Assembly (NCBI GenBank): GCA_020845575.1
Contig: JADLFL010000030.1
Coordinates: 1 to 64,000, forward strand
Source of the DNA: Acidobacteriota bacterium
GTDB lineage: Bacteria; Acidobacteriota; Vicinamibacteria; Vicinamibacterales; Vicinamibacteraceae
Reading direction: 5' to 3'
Length of the DNA: 64,000 nucleotides
Shown one piece after another: positions 1 to 10,636 of the stretch (within the stretch, counting starts at the first letter, position 1; the number at the start of each line of letters is the position of its first letter). A program made the translations under genes and the position numbers. The notes beneath the pieces are model-generated. The model saw nothing but the letters and a program-made list of their open reading frames with translations. It had not been told where the DNA came from and ran no database searches.

Positions 1-621
<621 letters not shown>

Positions 622-909
622 TTACGCCATCACCGCGAGGACTTCGTCCTCACGCATGATCAGGTACTCCTTGCCGTCGACCTTGATCTCCTGGCCCGAG
701 TACTTGCCGAAGAGGATCGTGTCGCCTTCCTTCACGTCGAGGGGCGCCACCTTGCCGTCGTCCTTGATCTTGCCCTTGCCGACCGCAACGACCTTGCCCT
801 GTTGCGGCTTTTCCTTGGCAGAGTCGGGGATGATGATCCCGTTGACCTGCTGCTCCCCTTCTTCGATACGTTCGACGATGAGCCGATCGTGGAGAGGTCG
901 GAGGTTCAT
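622..909 (-). CDS. groES: 10 kDa co-chaperonin GroES
   Basis: Heptameric lid of the GroEL chamber. The 95-residue product has the normal family length and shows the N-terminal [12 protein letters not shown] strand, the mobile loop around GGIIIP-equivalent residues (here [18 protein letters not shown]), and the C-terminal [14 protein letters not shown] much longer open frame continues upstream, but the ATG at 909 is the family start and the region upstream holds the promoter and operator. First gene of the groES-groEL operon, 80 bases downstream of the inverted repeat at 991-1017. Confidence 0.98.
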   Translation of the reverse strand: MNLRPLHDRLIVERIEEGEQQVNGIIIPDSAKEKPQQGKVVAVGKGKIKDDGKVAPLDVKEGDTILFGKYSGQEIKVDGKEYLIMREDEVLAVMA

Positions 910-990
910 GGTGTGCACTCCAGTCCGGATTGAGAGATGAGGGCGGGCGTTCGGTGCCCGCCGGAAACGATGCCACTGCGTCACGGCGAC

Positions 991-1017
991 TTGGCAGTCG
1001 ACGTCGACGACTGCCAA
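991..1017. promoter_or_regulatory. CIRCE-type inverted repeat (HrcA operator), divergent sequence
   Basis: TTGGCAGTC at 991-999, a 9-base spacer (1000-1008), then GACTGCCAA at 1009-1017: a perfect 9-9-9 palindrome, extended by one more pair (990/1018). The classical CIRCE is TTAGCACTC-N9-GAGTGCTAA, so both half-sites match at seven of nine positions with the same geometry. It overlaps the predicted transcription start of groES, which is where the heat-shock repressor HrcA normally binds. A third half-site, again TTGGCAGTC, lies at 1034-1042 over the -35 box. hrcA itself is not in the window. Confidence 0.85.
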
Positions 1018-1044
1018 GTATACAGCGTCGGTTTTGGCAGTCAA
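1017..1044 (-). promoter_or_regulatory. Sigma-70 type promoter of groES-groEL
   Basis: On the minus strand TTGACT (1044-1039) is followed by a 16-base spacer and TATACT (1022-1017). Transcription would start near 1010, inside the CIRCE palindrome, about 100 bases before the groES ATG. This is the best -35/-10 pair seen in the window. Confidence 0.8.
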
Positions 1045-1136
1045 GCCCCACGAGTGCCAGCGCCCTCCGGGGCGACGGAACGCAGGGGCCGGGCTCGGAG
1101 CGCTGGCCCAATCGGTGCAGGGGCAGAGGCCTGTAG

Positions 1137-1157
1137 GGGCGACCCTTGTGGTCGCCC
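1137..1157. repeat. GC-rich hairpin downstream of the fis-like gene
   Basis: GGGCGACC and GGTCGCCC are separated by a 5-base loop, 11 bases beyond the stop of the fis-like gene. There is no T-run, so it could be a terminator-like structure or a small REP-type repeat. Its left flank is the 11-mer GTAGGGGCGAC (1133-1143), which recurs at 30779 and 41907. The rest of the 910-1168 gap holds only the groES promoter and operator. Confidence 0.6.
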
Positions 1158-1168
1158 GCACCGTCGAC

Positions 1169-1369
1169 CTATTTCAGCTTGTATTCCGTGATCTTCCGCG
1201 TGAGGGTGTTGCGGTGGAGGCCCGTGAGCTCGGCACAGCGGGTGATGCTGCCCTGACTGCGTTCGAGGGCGCGGGCGAGGAAGCGGCGTTCGAACTCGCA
1301 CGCGGCGTCGGCGTAGCGGATGCCGTTGTCGACCATCTCGGTCACGAGGCGTTCGATCTGGCGATGCAT
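1169..1369 (-). CDS. Small Fis-type helix-turn-helix DNA-binding protein
   Basis: A 66-residue protein starting [13 protein letters not shown]. Its C-terminal half is a Fis/NtrC-type helix-turn-helix: [19 protein letters not shown], then [16 protein letters not shown], with the HRNTL recognition helix typical of Fis. It lacks the AAA+ and receiver domains of NtrC-like regulators, so it is a stand-alone DNA-bending or regulatory protein. The ATG at 1369 (GTG at 1375 is an alternative) lies 17 bases after the purC stop, so it is probably co-transcribed with purC. Similar purine-gene-linked fis homologues are known in other phyla; the target genes here are unknown. Confidence 0.8.
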   Translation of the reverse strand: MHRQIERLVTEMVDNGIRYADAACEFERRFLARALERSQGSITRCAELTGLHRNTLTRKITEYKLK

Positions 1370-1386
1370 CTCCACAGGCGGCGCGC

Positions 1387-2292
1387 TCAGGCCAGGTCGG
1401 TGCCCGTCAGGCGGCGGAAGGCGTCGAGGTACTTGTCGCGCGTGCGCGCCACGACATCGTCTGGCAGCGACGGCACGGGCGGTTGCTTGTCCCACGCGAT
1501 GCGTTCGAGGTACTCGCGCACGAACTGCTTGTCGAAGCTCGGTTGCGGCCCGCCGGGCGCGTACGCGTCGGTGGGCCAGAAGCGCGAGGAGTCGGGCGTG
1601 AGCACCTCGTCGATCAGCAACACGTGCGTGCGGCCATCCTCGTGTACGAGCCCGAACTCGAATTTCGTGTCGGCCACGAGGATGCCGCGCGTCGCCGCGT
1701 GCGCGGCCCCGGCCGTGTAGAGGGCCAGCGTCAGCGCCTTCACCTGCGCGAAGACGTCAGCACCGAGCACGGCTTCGGCCTGGGCTTCGGTGATGTTCTC
1801 GTCGTGTCCCGACTCGGCCTTCGTCGCCGGCGTGAAGATCGGTTCCGGCAGCTTGTCGCACTGGCGCAGGCCTGCCGGCAGTCGATGTCCGCACAGCGTG
1901 CCCGTGGCCTGGTAGTCCTTCCAGCCGGACCCTTCGAGATACCCGCGCGCGATGCACTCGACGGGCAGCGGCTGCGTCCGTCGCACGAGCATCGACCTGC
2001 CGGCGAGTTCGGCGGCGAGCGGCGCGGCGGCGGGGACGTCGCTGACGCGTGTCGAGATCAGGTGGTGCGGGGTGATGTGTCCCAGCGCGTGGAACCAGAA
2101 GGCCGACAACTGCGTGAGGATGCGCCCCTTGTCGGGGATGCCCGATCCGAGCACGTGATCGAAGGCCGAAATCCTGTCGGTGGCAACGATGAGCAGGCGA
2201 CCGTCGCCGGCTTCGAACACGTCACGCACCTTGCCGCGACGCAGCAGCGGCAGGTCGATGTCAGGCGTGGAGAGCAGGGGAGTCGTGGACAC
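1387..2292 (-). CDS. purC: Phosphoribosylaminoimidazole-succinocarboxamide synthase (SAICAR synthase)
   Basis: Joins aspartate to CAIR with ATP in de novo purine synthesis. Signatures include LLRRGKVRDVFEAGD near the N-terminus, ATDRISAFDHVLGSGIPDKG, the RGYLEGSGWKDYQ segment, HDENIT, and VADTKFEFG near the C-terminus. At about 301 residues it is of the long, yeast ADE1-like type rather than the short 237-residue enteric type. The frame is open back to a TTG at 2313, but GTG at 2292 (VSTTPLLSTPDIDLP) fits family N-termini, and a -10-like TATCCT would cover the TTG. Forms a minus-strand unit with the DUF4097-like gene upstream and the fis-like gene downstream. Confidence 0.95.
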   Translation of the reverse strand: MSTTPLLSTPDIDLPLLRRGKVRDVFEAGDGRLLIVATDRISAFDHVLGSGIPDKGRILTQLSAFWFHALGHITPHHLISTRVSDVPAAAPLAAELAGRSMLVRRTQPLPVECIARGYLEGSGWKDYQATGTLCGHRLPAGLRQCDKLPEPIFTPATKAESGHDENITEAQAEAVLGADVFAQVKALTLALYTAGAAHAATRGILVADTKFEFGLVHEDGRTHVLLIDEVLTPDSSRFWPTDAYAPGGPQPSFDKQFVREYLERIAWDKQPPVPSLPDDVVARTRDKYLDAFRRLTGTDLA

Positions 2293-2334
2293 GGCAGGAA
2301 CGAGGACCGCCAAGGATACCGCGAAAGACCGCGC

Positions 2335-3423
2335 TCAACGGATCCGAAGACTGCCCTGGTCGAGCGTGAGCTTCACGAGTGGGCCGCCGCCGGCGACCGG
2401 GCCCGCGAATGTCTTGCGGCCGTCGGTATCGGTGACCGCGAGTCCCTGCGGCAGGCGGAGGTCGCCGTTGGTGACGGTGGCGTCGAGGGCCACGCCGCTG
2501 TTTTTCGGGAGCGTCACTTCCACCTCGTCGCGTTCGATGCCGATCATCGTGGGCACGGCTGCCACGAGTTCAGCCGTCACCGTGAGGCGCTCGGCCTCGA
2601 TGGTCAGCGGATGCGAAACCTGGCGGAGCACGATCGTGCCGCCCTCGCCCGTCACTTTCACCGGGCCGCCGGTGCCGCGAATGTCGGAGCGGCACTGCTG
2701 CTGCGTGAACGTGATGGGACCCGTGGGATCGATGATGTCCACGGTGGCGCGTTCGGCGTCGAGCGTCACTGACGCGGGCGCGTCGAGCCGCAGACGTCCT
2801 CGATCGGCCGTGAGGTTCACCGTCGCGCCCGGCCCGAACTCCGCGCCGCTGTCGCGCAACTCGCCGGTGACGGGGCCCGCGATACGTTCGGCTGTCAGGT
2901 CGCCCCGATAGGCCTGCAGGTGCAGCCCGGCGACGTCGCGGATCTCCGCCGAGCCGCGTCCGCCGATCCTGACGGCCAGACGGCGGGGCAGCGTGACGCG
3001 CATCTCGTATCGGGGCGGCCTCATGTGGTCGTCGCTCCGCACACCGGCGACGACCCGATCGCCGTCCTCCTCGAGCGTCACCGTGAGCTGTCGTTCCTGC
3101 CGTGCGGCGTCGGCCTCGTCCATGGCGGCGACCATCGCCTCGAGTTCGACTTCGATGTCGTCGCCGTCGCCACCCTCGACCACCACGCTCGCCCGCGTCT
3201 CGCCGAAATCGAGCGTCGTGACGTCCGCCGATGGCGTGACGCTGGCTCTCCTGGTCACGGTGCGCCGGATGGTCGGGCCGCTGAAGTGCGCGCGCGCCAT
3301 CTGGAAGATCCGGCTGAGCGAGAACCCCGGCGCGTCGGCTGGCGCGGCAGGCGCCGAGACCTGGTAGACGCCGATCCCCAGCACGACGAAGACCACCAGC
3401 AGTAGCAGTTCTCGCTTTCCCAT
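2335..3423 (-). CDS. Membrane-anchored DUF4097-like beta-repeat protein
   Basis: A 362-residue protein with an N-terminal hydrophobic anchor (MGKRELLLLVVFVVLGIGVYQV). The rest is rich in short alternating beta strands of the kind found in DUF4097 / putative adhesin beta-helix proteins (RLAVRIGGRGSAEIRDVAG, LTADRGRLRLDAPASVTLDAE). The anchor and lack of cytoplasmic motifs suggest the body faces the periplasm. No catalytic residues are recognisable. It starts at ATG 3423, just inside a 54-base divergent promoter region shared with the flippase-like gene, and stops 42 bases before purC. Function unknown; a role in envelope homeostasis is only a guess. Confidence 0.7.
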   Translation of the reverse strand: MGKRELLLLVVFVVLGIGVYQVSAPAAPADAPGFSLSRIFQMARAHFSGPTIRRTVTRRASVTPSADVTTLDFGETRASVVVEGGDGDDIEVELEAMVAAMDEADAARQERQLTVTLEEDGDRVVAGVRSDDHMRPPRYEMRVTLPRRLAVRIGGRGSAEIRDVAGLHLQAYRGDLTAERIAGPVTGELRDSGAEFGPGATVNLTADRGRLRLDAPASVTLDAERATVDIIDPTGPITFTQQQCRSDIRGTGGPVKVTGEGGTIVLRQVSHPLTIEAERLTVTAELVAAVPTMIGIERDEVEVTLPKNSGVALDATVTNGDLRLPQGLAVTDTDGRKTFAGPVAGGGPLVKLTLDQGSLRIR

Positions 3424-3451
3424 AGCCTCGGAAACCCCACCTATAGTACAG

Positions 3452-3458
3452 TTCGCCC
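3452..3458. promoter_or_regulatory. Overlapping divergent -10 boxes
   Basis: The sequence TATAGTA reads as TATAGT on the plus strand (3452-3457, 20 bases before the flippase-like ATG) and as TACTAT on the minus strand (3458-3453, 29 bases before the DUF4097-like ATG). No convincing -35 is seen for either. The same face-to-face arrangement recurs between polX and nagZ. Confidence 0.5.
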
Positions 3459-3477
3459 CGAACAGCCCACCTTGCAG

Positions 3478-4530
3478 ATGCCGGGCTACCTCAAGCACGC
3501 AACCATCCTGCTCGTCACCGTGGGGCTCGTCGCACTCTTCCTGCGACAAGCCGACTTGTCGGCCGTGGCCCGCGAACTCTCACAGGCCACCCCCGGCGGC
3601 ATCATCCTGGCGTTGGTCGCGTCGGTGACCACGTACGTGTTCCGCACCATCCGCTGGCAGTACCTGCTCCTGCCGAGCGGCCATGTGCCGTTCTGGCCGG
3701 CGTGCCGTGCCACCGTCATCGGCTTCGGTGCCAACGCCATGCTGCCGGGGCGCGTCGGCGAGGTGATTCGTCCCTACCTGCTCGCACGCACGCAGCGCCT
3801 CGACCCGACGGCCACGTTTGCCACGATTGTCCTGGAGCGCGCCCTGGACATGATCACGCTGCTCCTGTTGTTTGCCGTGAGCGTGGCGTGCTTCGATTCG
3901 CGCTTCGCGGTCAATGACGGGCAAATGCTGCGGACGGTTCAATTGGGGGGACTCATGGCGGCCGCCGCGGCGCTGGCCGGACTCGTGATGGCCTTCGTGT
4001 TTGCCGGTCACGCGGACCGCGTCGGCGTGGTGGCCGATCGCCTCACGCGGCCGTTGCCCGCGCGCGTGGGGCGTGTGGTGCTGAAGGTGATCGCCGCGTT
4101 CGGCCAGGGCTTCGCCGTGCTGCGATCGCCGGCTGCGCTCGGGTTCGCCTTCCTGTGGTCGGTGGCGGTCTGGCTGTCGATCGCGCTCATGACGTGGTTG
4201 ATGGCGCGCGCGTTCGGGCTGCCGCTGCCGTTCGCGGGTACATTCACGTTGCTCATGTTCATGGCCGTCGGCGTGTCGGTGCCGACGCCTGGCGGCGTTG
4301 GCGCATTCCATGAGTCGGTGCGTCTGGCGCTCACGTCCCTGTATGCCGCCGACAACGACAGGGCCGTAGCCTACGCCGTGGCGCTGCATGCGCTGTCATT
4401 CATCCCGATTTCGCTGGCGGCCCTCGTGCTCGTCGCGCGGGAGGGGCTCAGCCTGCGCCGCATCGGCGACATCACGCGCGACAACGTGCCACCGTCGGTC
4501 GCGCGCCTCGAAGAGAGTCAGGCCGGATGA
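3478..4530 (+). CDS. Flippase-like integral membrane protein (lysylphosphatidylglycerol synthase TM region family, UPF0104)
   Basis: A 350-residue polytopic protein with about eight hydrophobic segments. It matches the AglD/YbhN/MprF-type transmembrane domain: [21 protein letters not shown] near residue 80, [17 protein letters not shown], and [17 protein letters not shown] near residue 260, the family's signature PGGxGxxE loop. It lacks the cytosolic aminoacyl-transferase half of MprF. Members are thought to move lipids or lipid-linked glycans across membranes; the substrate cannot be told. ATG at 3478 is chosen over TTG at 3472. Its last codon overlaps the nrdR start by 4 bases (ATGA), placing it at the head of the long plus-strand run to gpsA. 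Confidence 0.85.
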   Translation: MPGYLKHATILLVTVGLVALFLRQADLSAVARELSQATPGGIILALVASVTTYVFRTIRWQYLLLPSGHVPFWPACRATVIGFGANAMLPGRVGEVIRPYLLARTQRLDPTATFATIVLERALDMITLLLLFAVSVACFDSRFAVNDGQMLRTVQLGGLMAAAAALAGLVMAFVFAGHADRVGVVADRLTRPLPARVGRVVLKVIAAFGQGFAVLRSPAALGFAFLWSVAVWLSIALMTWLMARAFGLPLPFAGTFTLLMFMAVGVSVPTPGGVGAFHESVRLALTSLYAADNDRAVAYAVALHALSFIPISLAALVLVAREGLSLRRIGDITRDNVPPSVARLEESQAG

Positions 4531-4985
4531 AATGTCCTTACTGCAGCCACCTGCACGACAAGGTGGTAGATTCGCGTGAGAGCCGCGAGGGGGAGGTCAT
4601 CCGCCGGCGGCGTGAATGCCTCGAATGCGGGCGGCGGTTCACGTCGTACGAACGGGTGGACGAGATCCCGTACATGGTCGTCAAGAAGGACGGCCGGCGG
4701 GAGCGGTTCGACCGGCAGAAGCTCATCGCAGGCCTGCTCAAGGCGTGCGAGAAGCGACCGGTCCGTGTGAATGCGCTCGAGGCCGTGGCCGATCGTGTGG
4801 AGGCCGCGCTGCAGGAGCGTCCGGACAAGGAGATCAGCACCACCGAGGTCGGTCAGCACGTGATGGCGGAACTCCGGCAGCTGGACAAGGTCGCCTACGT
4901 GCGATTCGCGTCCGTCTATCGGCATTTCCGCGACATCGGCGAGTTCATGACCGAGCTCGAGGATCTGATCAAGTCGAAGGATTGA
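4527..4985 (+). CDS. nrdR: Transcriptional repressor NrdR
   Basis: Repressor of ribonucleotide reductase genes that senses dATP/ATP. At 152 residues it has the family length. It shows the N-terminal zinc ribbon (MKCPYCSH at residues 1-8, then [14 protein letters not shown]) and an ATP-cone domain beginning [16 protein letters not shown]. The C-terminal [17 protein letters not shown] is diagnostic. It overlaps the preceding membrane gene by 4 bases and is followed 2 bases later by the DUF4390 gene, so it is co-transcribed. No ribonucleotide reductase gene is in the window. Confidence 0.98.
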   Translation: MKCPYCSHLHDKVVDSRESREGEVIRRRRECLECGRRFTSYERVDEIPYMVVKKDGRRERFDRQKLIAGLLKACEKRPVRVNALEAVADRVEAALQERPDKEISTTEVGQHVMAELRQLDKVAYVRFASVYRHFRDIGEFMTELEDLIKSKD

Positions 4986-4987
4986 CG

Positions 4988-5521
4988 ATGCGGCTGCACG
5001 CGCTGCTGCTGGTCTGCCTGCTGTCACTGGCCTCGTCTGTGTGGGCCGCCGACACCCTGGTGCGCGTCGAGACGACGCTGCACGATGGTGAGGTGCGTGT
5101 CAGCTTCGAAGTCGACGACGCCGTGTCGGAGGCCGTGCGCGCGGCGATCCAGAGCGGGCTGCCGACCACGTTCGCCTACGACGTCACGCTCCAGCAGTCG
5201 TCGCGCTGGTGGTTCGACAAGACCATCGCGTACATGCGCGTGTCGGCCGTGGTGCGATTCGACAATCTCACGCGCCGCTACCAGATCACGTTCATCGAAG
5301 ATGGCCGCGTCGAGGAAGTGCGGACCACCGACGACGAGGCCACGGCGGTGCAGTGGCTCACGCGGTTCTACGGGCGTCGCCTGTCGTCGCACCGGCTGGT
5401 CGACGGCGGCGACTACCACGTCAGCGTCAAGGCCCAGACGCGTCCGCGCATGCTCGGATGGGCGTGGCCGTGGACGCCCGGCTCCGTGCTCGGCAGCGTG
5501 AGCTTCCGCTTCCGCCCGTGA
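4988..5521 (+). CDS. Secreted DUF4390 protein linked to NtrY
   Basis: A 177-residue exported protein with a signal peptide (MRLHALLLVCLLSLASSVWA, cleavage near residue 20) and one all-beta domain with the SRWWFDKTIA segment typical of DUF4390. DUF4390 genes sit directly before ntrY-like kinases in many Proteobacteria. Here the next gene, 1 base downstream, is exactly such a kinase. Location and conservation suggest a periplasmic partner or ligand-sensing accessory of the kinase, but no biochemical role is established. Confidence 0.8.
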   Translation: MRLHALLLVCLLSLASSVWAADTLVRVETTLHDGEVRVSFEVDDAVSEAVRAAIQSGLPTTFAYDVTLQQSSRWWFDKTIAYMRVSAVVRFDNLTRRYQITFIEDGRVEEVRTTDDEATAVQWLTRFYGRRLSSHRLVDGGDYHVSVKAQTRPRMLGWAWPWTPGSVLGSVSFRFRP

Positions 5522-5522
5522 C

Positions 5523-7829
5523 GTGTCCATCCTCAACCTGACCGAGTCGTCCGTCGCGCCATCGACGCCGACCGCGCCTGACACGCCGGTGCCGAGTGCG
5601 CCTGCCGGCCCACCTCCGCAACGACCCCTTCGCGACAACCCGATCTTCGTCCTGCTGGCCATCGGCCTGCTGGTGGTGGCGCTCGTGGCGCTCGTCACGC
5701 TCGCCGATCAGTCGGCGGGTCTGTCGCCCGCGCTCCTCAGCGAGGTGGTGCTCTACGCCCTGGTCGCCGTCGACCTCACGATGCTGTGTGCGCTGGGGTT
5801 CGTGCTCGCGCGCAACGTCATCAAGCTGGTGGTCGAGCGCCGGCGTGCGCTGCCGTTCGCGCGGTTCCGCGCCAAGCTCGTTGCCGCGATGCTCGGCCTC
5901 GCCCTGGTGCCCGCCGTCCTGGTTCTCATCGTGGGCAGCGAGCTGATTCGCAACAGCGCCAGCCGCTGGTTCGCACCACCCGTCGACGATGTGCTCGCCG
6001 CCGCGCGCGAGATCGCGAGCGACTACTACCAGGACGCGCAGATGCTCACCAGCCGCCAGGCCGTGCGCCTGGCCCGCCTGCTGGCGACGGCGGGGATCGA
6101 TCGCGGCGACGTGGCGACGATCCGCGCGCGCGTCTCGCCGGAAGTGGCCTCGGGCAGGTCCACGCTGATCGAGGTGTATCGGGTCGTCCCCGACACCGAT
6201 CCGCTGGAAGTGCTGCCGCTGTTCGAAGTGGCGGCGCCGAACGTGCCGCGCGACGTGCCGCGCGCGTCAGCCGATCGTCTCGCGGCGCGTGTGGCGGCGG
6301 GCAGCGCCGACACGCGCGTCATCGAACCGCTCGGCAGCGGCGGCGAACTGGTGCGATCGGCGTCGCTGGTGCGCCCGCTCGACACCATGACCCCCGTGGG
6401 CGTCGTGATCGTCAGCGAGCACCTGTCGGGCAGCCTCGCGCAACACAGCCGCCGCATCATCGAGGCCTACGAGGGCTATCAGCAGTTGCGCGTCCTGCGC
6501 CGGCCGATCGAAGGCGTGTACCTGTCGTTCTTCCTGATGATGACGCTGTTCATCCTGGTGAGCGCGACGTGGCTCGGGCTCTACACGGCCAAGCGCATCA
6601 CGCGTCCCATCGGGCTGCTGGCGGCGGGCGCGCGCGAGATCGGGCAGGGCAACTTCGGGTATCGCATCGAGCCGGAGACCGCCGACGAGTTCGGACGGCT
6701 GGTCGACGCCTTCAACACGATGGCCGGGGAACTCGAACTGTCGCGAGCCGAGGTGCAGCGCAAGGGACGCGAGGTCGAAGGTCGCGGCCGCTACATCGAG
6801 ACGATCCTCAAGCGAATCGCCACGGGTGTCATCTCTCTCGATCAGAGCGGCAGGATCAACACGATGAACAGCGCCGCCGCACGACTGCTCGGGCTCGATC
6901 AGTCGGCCGTGGGGCAGATGTTCGACGACGTGTTCGCGCGTCAGGATCTGCGCCCGCTGCTCTCGATTCCACAGGGCGCGGCACGCACGCGCGGCGGCAC
7001 CGCCGGCCACGAGATCACCCTGGTGCGCGACGGACGCGACCTCCATCTGGCCGTTGCCGCCACACCGCTGCGTGACGAGGGCGCGTCGGTCGGCACGGTG
7101 CTCGTGTTCGACGACGTCACGCCGCTGATCCGCGCGCAGCGGGTGTCTGCGTGGCGCGACGTCGCACGCCGCCTGGCGCACGAGATCAAGAACCCGCTCA
7201 CGCCGATCCAGCTCAGTGCCGAGCGCCTGCGGCGCCACTTCAGCGCCGCCCCGCCGGCGACGCGAGAGCTGGTCGACGAGTGCTCGACCAACATCGTCGG
7301 CGCCGTGGAATCGCTGAAGGGACTCGTCGACGAGTTCTCGCAGTTCGCGCGCATGCCGGCGCCCAAGGCCGTGCCGTCGGATCTGCACGTCCTGCTCGAC
7401 GAGGCCCTGGCGCTCTATGCCGGTCTGCCGCGCGTGACCGTCGTGAGGGAGTACGATGCCGCCATGCCCGTGATCCGGGTCGACCCGGAGCAGTTCAAGC
7501 GCGTGGTGATCAATCTGGTGGACAACGCCGTCGAGGCGCTGGCGTCGGAGCGTGATGGCCTGCCCGCGAGTGCGCAGGGCACCATCAGCGTGCAGACGAC
7601 GTGGGACGAGAGCCACAGGCTGGCCCGCCTGGTCGTGAGCGACAACGGGCCGGGTCTCGGCGTGGCCGACAGGAGCAAGGTGTTCCTGCCGTACTACTCC
7701 ACCAAGGGGCGCGACAGCGGGCTGGGCCTCGCGATCGTCAGGCGCGTCATCGTCGAGCACGGCGGGACGATCGAGGTCTCCGACCATGCGCCTCGCGGGG
7801 CGGCGTTCACGATGGAGCTTCCGGCCTAG
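5523..7829 (+). CDS. ntrY: NtrY-like membrane sensor histidine kinase
   Basis: A 768-residue kinase. Hydrophobic segments lie at about 41-60, 74-98, 119-137 and 333-353, with a roughly 190-residue extracytoplasmic loop between the third and fourth. HAMP follows at about 355-405, a PAS domain at about 425-530, HisKA with phospho-acceptor His553 in RRLAHEIKNPLTPIQLSAE, and HATPase_c with DNAVEAL, DNGPGLG and GLGLAIV. This order is that of NtrY. It is preceded by DUF4390 and followed 2 bases later by its response regulator. The stimulus (nitrogen, redox or envelope state in known NtrY proteins) is not evident. GTG start at 5523; the proline-rich first 40 residues precede TM1. Confidence 0.93.
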   Translation: MSILNLTESSVAPSTPTAPDTPVPSAPAGPPPQRPLRDNPIFVLLAIGLLVVALVALVTLADQSAGLSPALLSEVVLYALVAVDLTMLCALGFVLARNVIKLVVERRRALPFARFRAKLVAAMLGLALVPAVLVLIVGSELIRNSASRWFAPPVDDVLAAAREIASDYYQDAQMLTSRQAVRLARLLATAGIDRGDVATIRARVSPEVASGRSTLIEVYRVVPDTDPLEVLPLFEVAAPNVPRDVPRASADRLAARVAAGSADTRVIEPLGSGGELVRSASLVRPLDTMTPVGVVIVSEHLSGSLAQHSRRIIEAYEGYQQLRVLRRPIEGVYLSFFLMMTLFILVSATWLGLYTAKRITRPIGLLAAGAREIGQGNFGYRIEPETADEFGRLVDAFNTMAGELELSRAEVQRKGREVEGRGRYIETILKRIATGVISLDQSGRINTMNSAAARLLGLDQSAVGQMFDDVFARQDLRPLLSIPQGAARTRGGTAGHEITLVRDGRDLHLAVAATPLRDEGASVGTVLVFDDVTPLIRAQRVSAWRDVARRLAHEIKNPLTPIQLSAERLRRHFSAAPPATRELVDECSTNIVGAVESLKGLVDEFSQFARMPAPKAVPSDLHVLLDEALALYAGLPRVTVVREYDAAMPVIRVDPEQFKRVVINLVDNAVEALASERDGLPASAQGTISVQTTWDESHRLARLVVSDNGPGLGVADRSKVFLPYYSTKGRDSGLGLAIVRRVIVEHGGTIEVSDHAPRGAAFTMELPA

Positions 7830-7831
7830 CC

Positions 7832-9247
<1,416 letters not shown>

Positions 9248-9270
9248 CCTCGCCACGAACGGATTGATCG

Positions 9271-10152
9271 ATGCGGTGTCCCAAGTGCAGTTACCTGAGC
9301 TACGACGATGTGGAGCGCTGCCGCAATTGCGGCTACGACTTCGCGCTGGCTACCGCGCCGCGTGAGGCCGACGCGCCCGTGCTGGAGGACCCGCCGCGCG
9401 AACCGCGCGCGTGGGAACCGCAACGCCGCCGTCGTCCGTCAGGGACCGATGCAGCGCAGGCAGAGGACGGCGGTCCTCTGGATCTGCCCTTGTTCGAGGA
9501 GCCCGGCGTGCCGGACCCGCCGCCGGTGGCGATTCCGCCGGCGGGACCGCCGCTGTCGGTGCGACGCAAGTACGACATCACGCGCCCGTCGCCGCCTGCG
9601 CCGAGATCCGCGCCCGTCACGCCGCCGCACACCGAGCCCGCGGCGTTCGAGTGGCCCGACGAGCCGGTCGTGGAGGAGAGCCCCCTTACGCCGGACATCG
9701 ACATCCCGGAACCGGTGTCGCTGCCGGTGGCGGTCGACGCCGTCGAGTCGTCGAGCCCGCGCCTGCGCGCCGGCGCGATCGACGTGGCGGTGATGCTCGC
9801 CATGGATGTCGTGGTGTTCTGGCTGACGATGCGTGTGGCGGGTGTATCGACCGACGAATGGCGCCTCCTGCCGTTGGCTCCACTGATCGGGTACCTCTTC
9901 CTGCTCGACACCGCGTATCTCGTCACGTTCACGGCGGCATCCGGTCAGACGATCGGCAAGATGCTCGTCGGCCTGCGCGTGGTGTACGGCGAGGCGTCCC
10001 GCGTGCCGTTCGGGCATGCCGTCCTGCGCAGCGTCGCGCTGCTGCTCTGCCTGGCGCCGCTGGGCCTCGGTCTGCTGCCCATCCTGTTCGATCCGGAGCG
10101 TCGCGGCGCTCACGATCGTCTCGCCGGCACGCGTGTCGTGCCGGCGGCGTGA
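9271..10152 (+). CDS. RDD-family membrane protein with N-terminal zinc ribbon
   Basis: A 293-residue protein. Residues 1-25 form a zinc ribbon (MRCPKCSYLSYDDVERCRNCGYDF; two CxxC pairs). A proline-rich linker of about 120 residues follows. The C-terminal half is an RDD domain with about three membrane segments, including RLRAGAIDVAVMLAMD, GQTIGKMLVGLRVV and the terminal ERRGAHDRLAGTRVV. RDD proteins are poorly understood membrane proteins, some linked to ion exchange. It sits between the two-component pair and pgpA, 23 bases after the ntrX-like gene. Function cannot be assigned. Confidence 0.8.
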   Translation: MRCPKCSYLSYDDVERCRNCGYDFALATAPREADAPVLEDPPREPRAWEPQRRRRPSGTDAAQAEDGGPLDLPLFEEPGVPDPPPVAIPPAGPPLSVRRKYDITRPSPPAPRSAPVTPPHTEPAAFEWPDEPVVEESPLTPDIDIPEPVSLPVAVDAVESSSPRLRAGAIDVAVMLAMDVVVFWLTMRVAGVSTDEWRLLPLAPLIGYLFLLDTAYLVTFTAASGQTIGKMLVGLRVVYGEASRVPFGHAVLRSVALLLCLAPLGLGLLPILFDPERRGAHDRLAGTRVVPAA

Positions 10153-10165
10153 GGAGTTCCCCGTC

Positions 10166-10636
10166 GTGACTTCGCGTGTGTCCCTGGCCGTGGCAACGGC
10201 TCGCGGTGTGGGCTATGTGCCGTTCGCGCCAGGCACGTTCGGATCGCTTGCCGGTCTGGCGCTGTATGCGGGCGTCAGGACGACGGGCATGCCCATCGTC
10301 GAGACGGCAGCCATCATTCTGGTCTTCGTGATTGGCGCCTGGTCGGCTACGGCGGCCGAAGGACATTTCGGTCACATCGACCCGGGCCCGGTGGTCATCG
10401 ACGAGGTGCTCGGCATGCTCGTCACGCTGGCGTTCGTGCCGGTGTCCCTCACCGGTGCGCTGGTCGGCTTCTTCTTCTTCAGGCTCTTCGACGTCATCAA
10501 GCCGCCGCCGTGCAACACGCTGGAAGCGCTGCACGGTGGGTGGGGCATCATGAGCGATGATGCGATGGCCGCCGTGTACGCGCACCTGTGCGTGCGCGGA
10601 TTGGCGTGGCTGGCGCCGACGTGGATGCTCGCGTGA
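10166..10636 (+). CDS. pgpA: Phosphatidylglycerophosphatase A
   Basis: Dephosphorylates phosphatidylglycerol phosphate to phosphatidylglycerol in the inner membrane. A 156-residue PgpA-family protein with GYVPFAPGTFGSLAG near residue 15, the conserved acidic DPGPVVIDEVLGM segment near 75, and FFFFRLFDVIKPPP near 110. The start is GTG 10166, preceded by a good Shine-Dalgarno (GAGGAG, 9 bases upstream), although the frame is open further back. Its stop overlaps the cinA start (GTGA). With gpsA two genes later, it makes this stretch a small phospholipid-synthesis cluster. Confidence 0.93.
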   Translation: MTSRVSLAVATARGVGYVPFAPGTFGSLAGLALYAGVRTTGMPIVETAAIILVFVIGAWSATAAEGHFGHIDPGPVVIDEVLGMLVTLAFVPVSLTGALVGFFFFRLFDVIKPPPCNTLEALHGGWGIMSDDAMAAVYAHLCVRGLAWLAPTWMLA

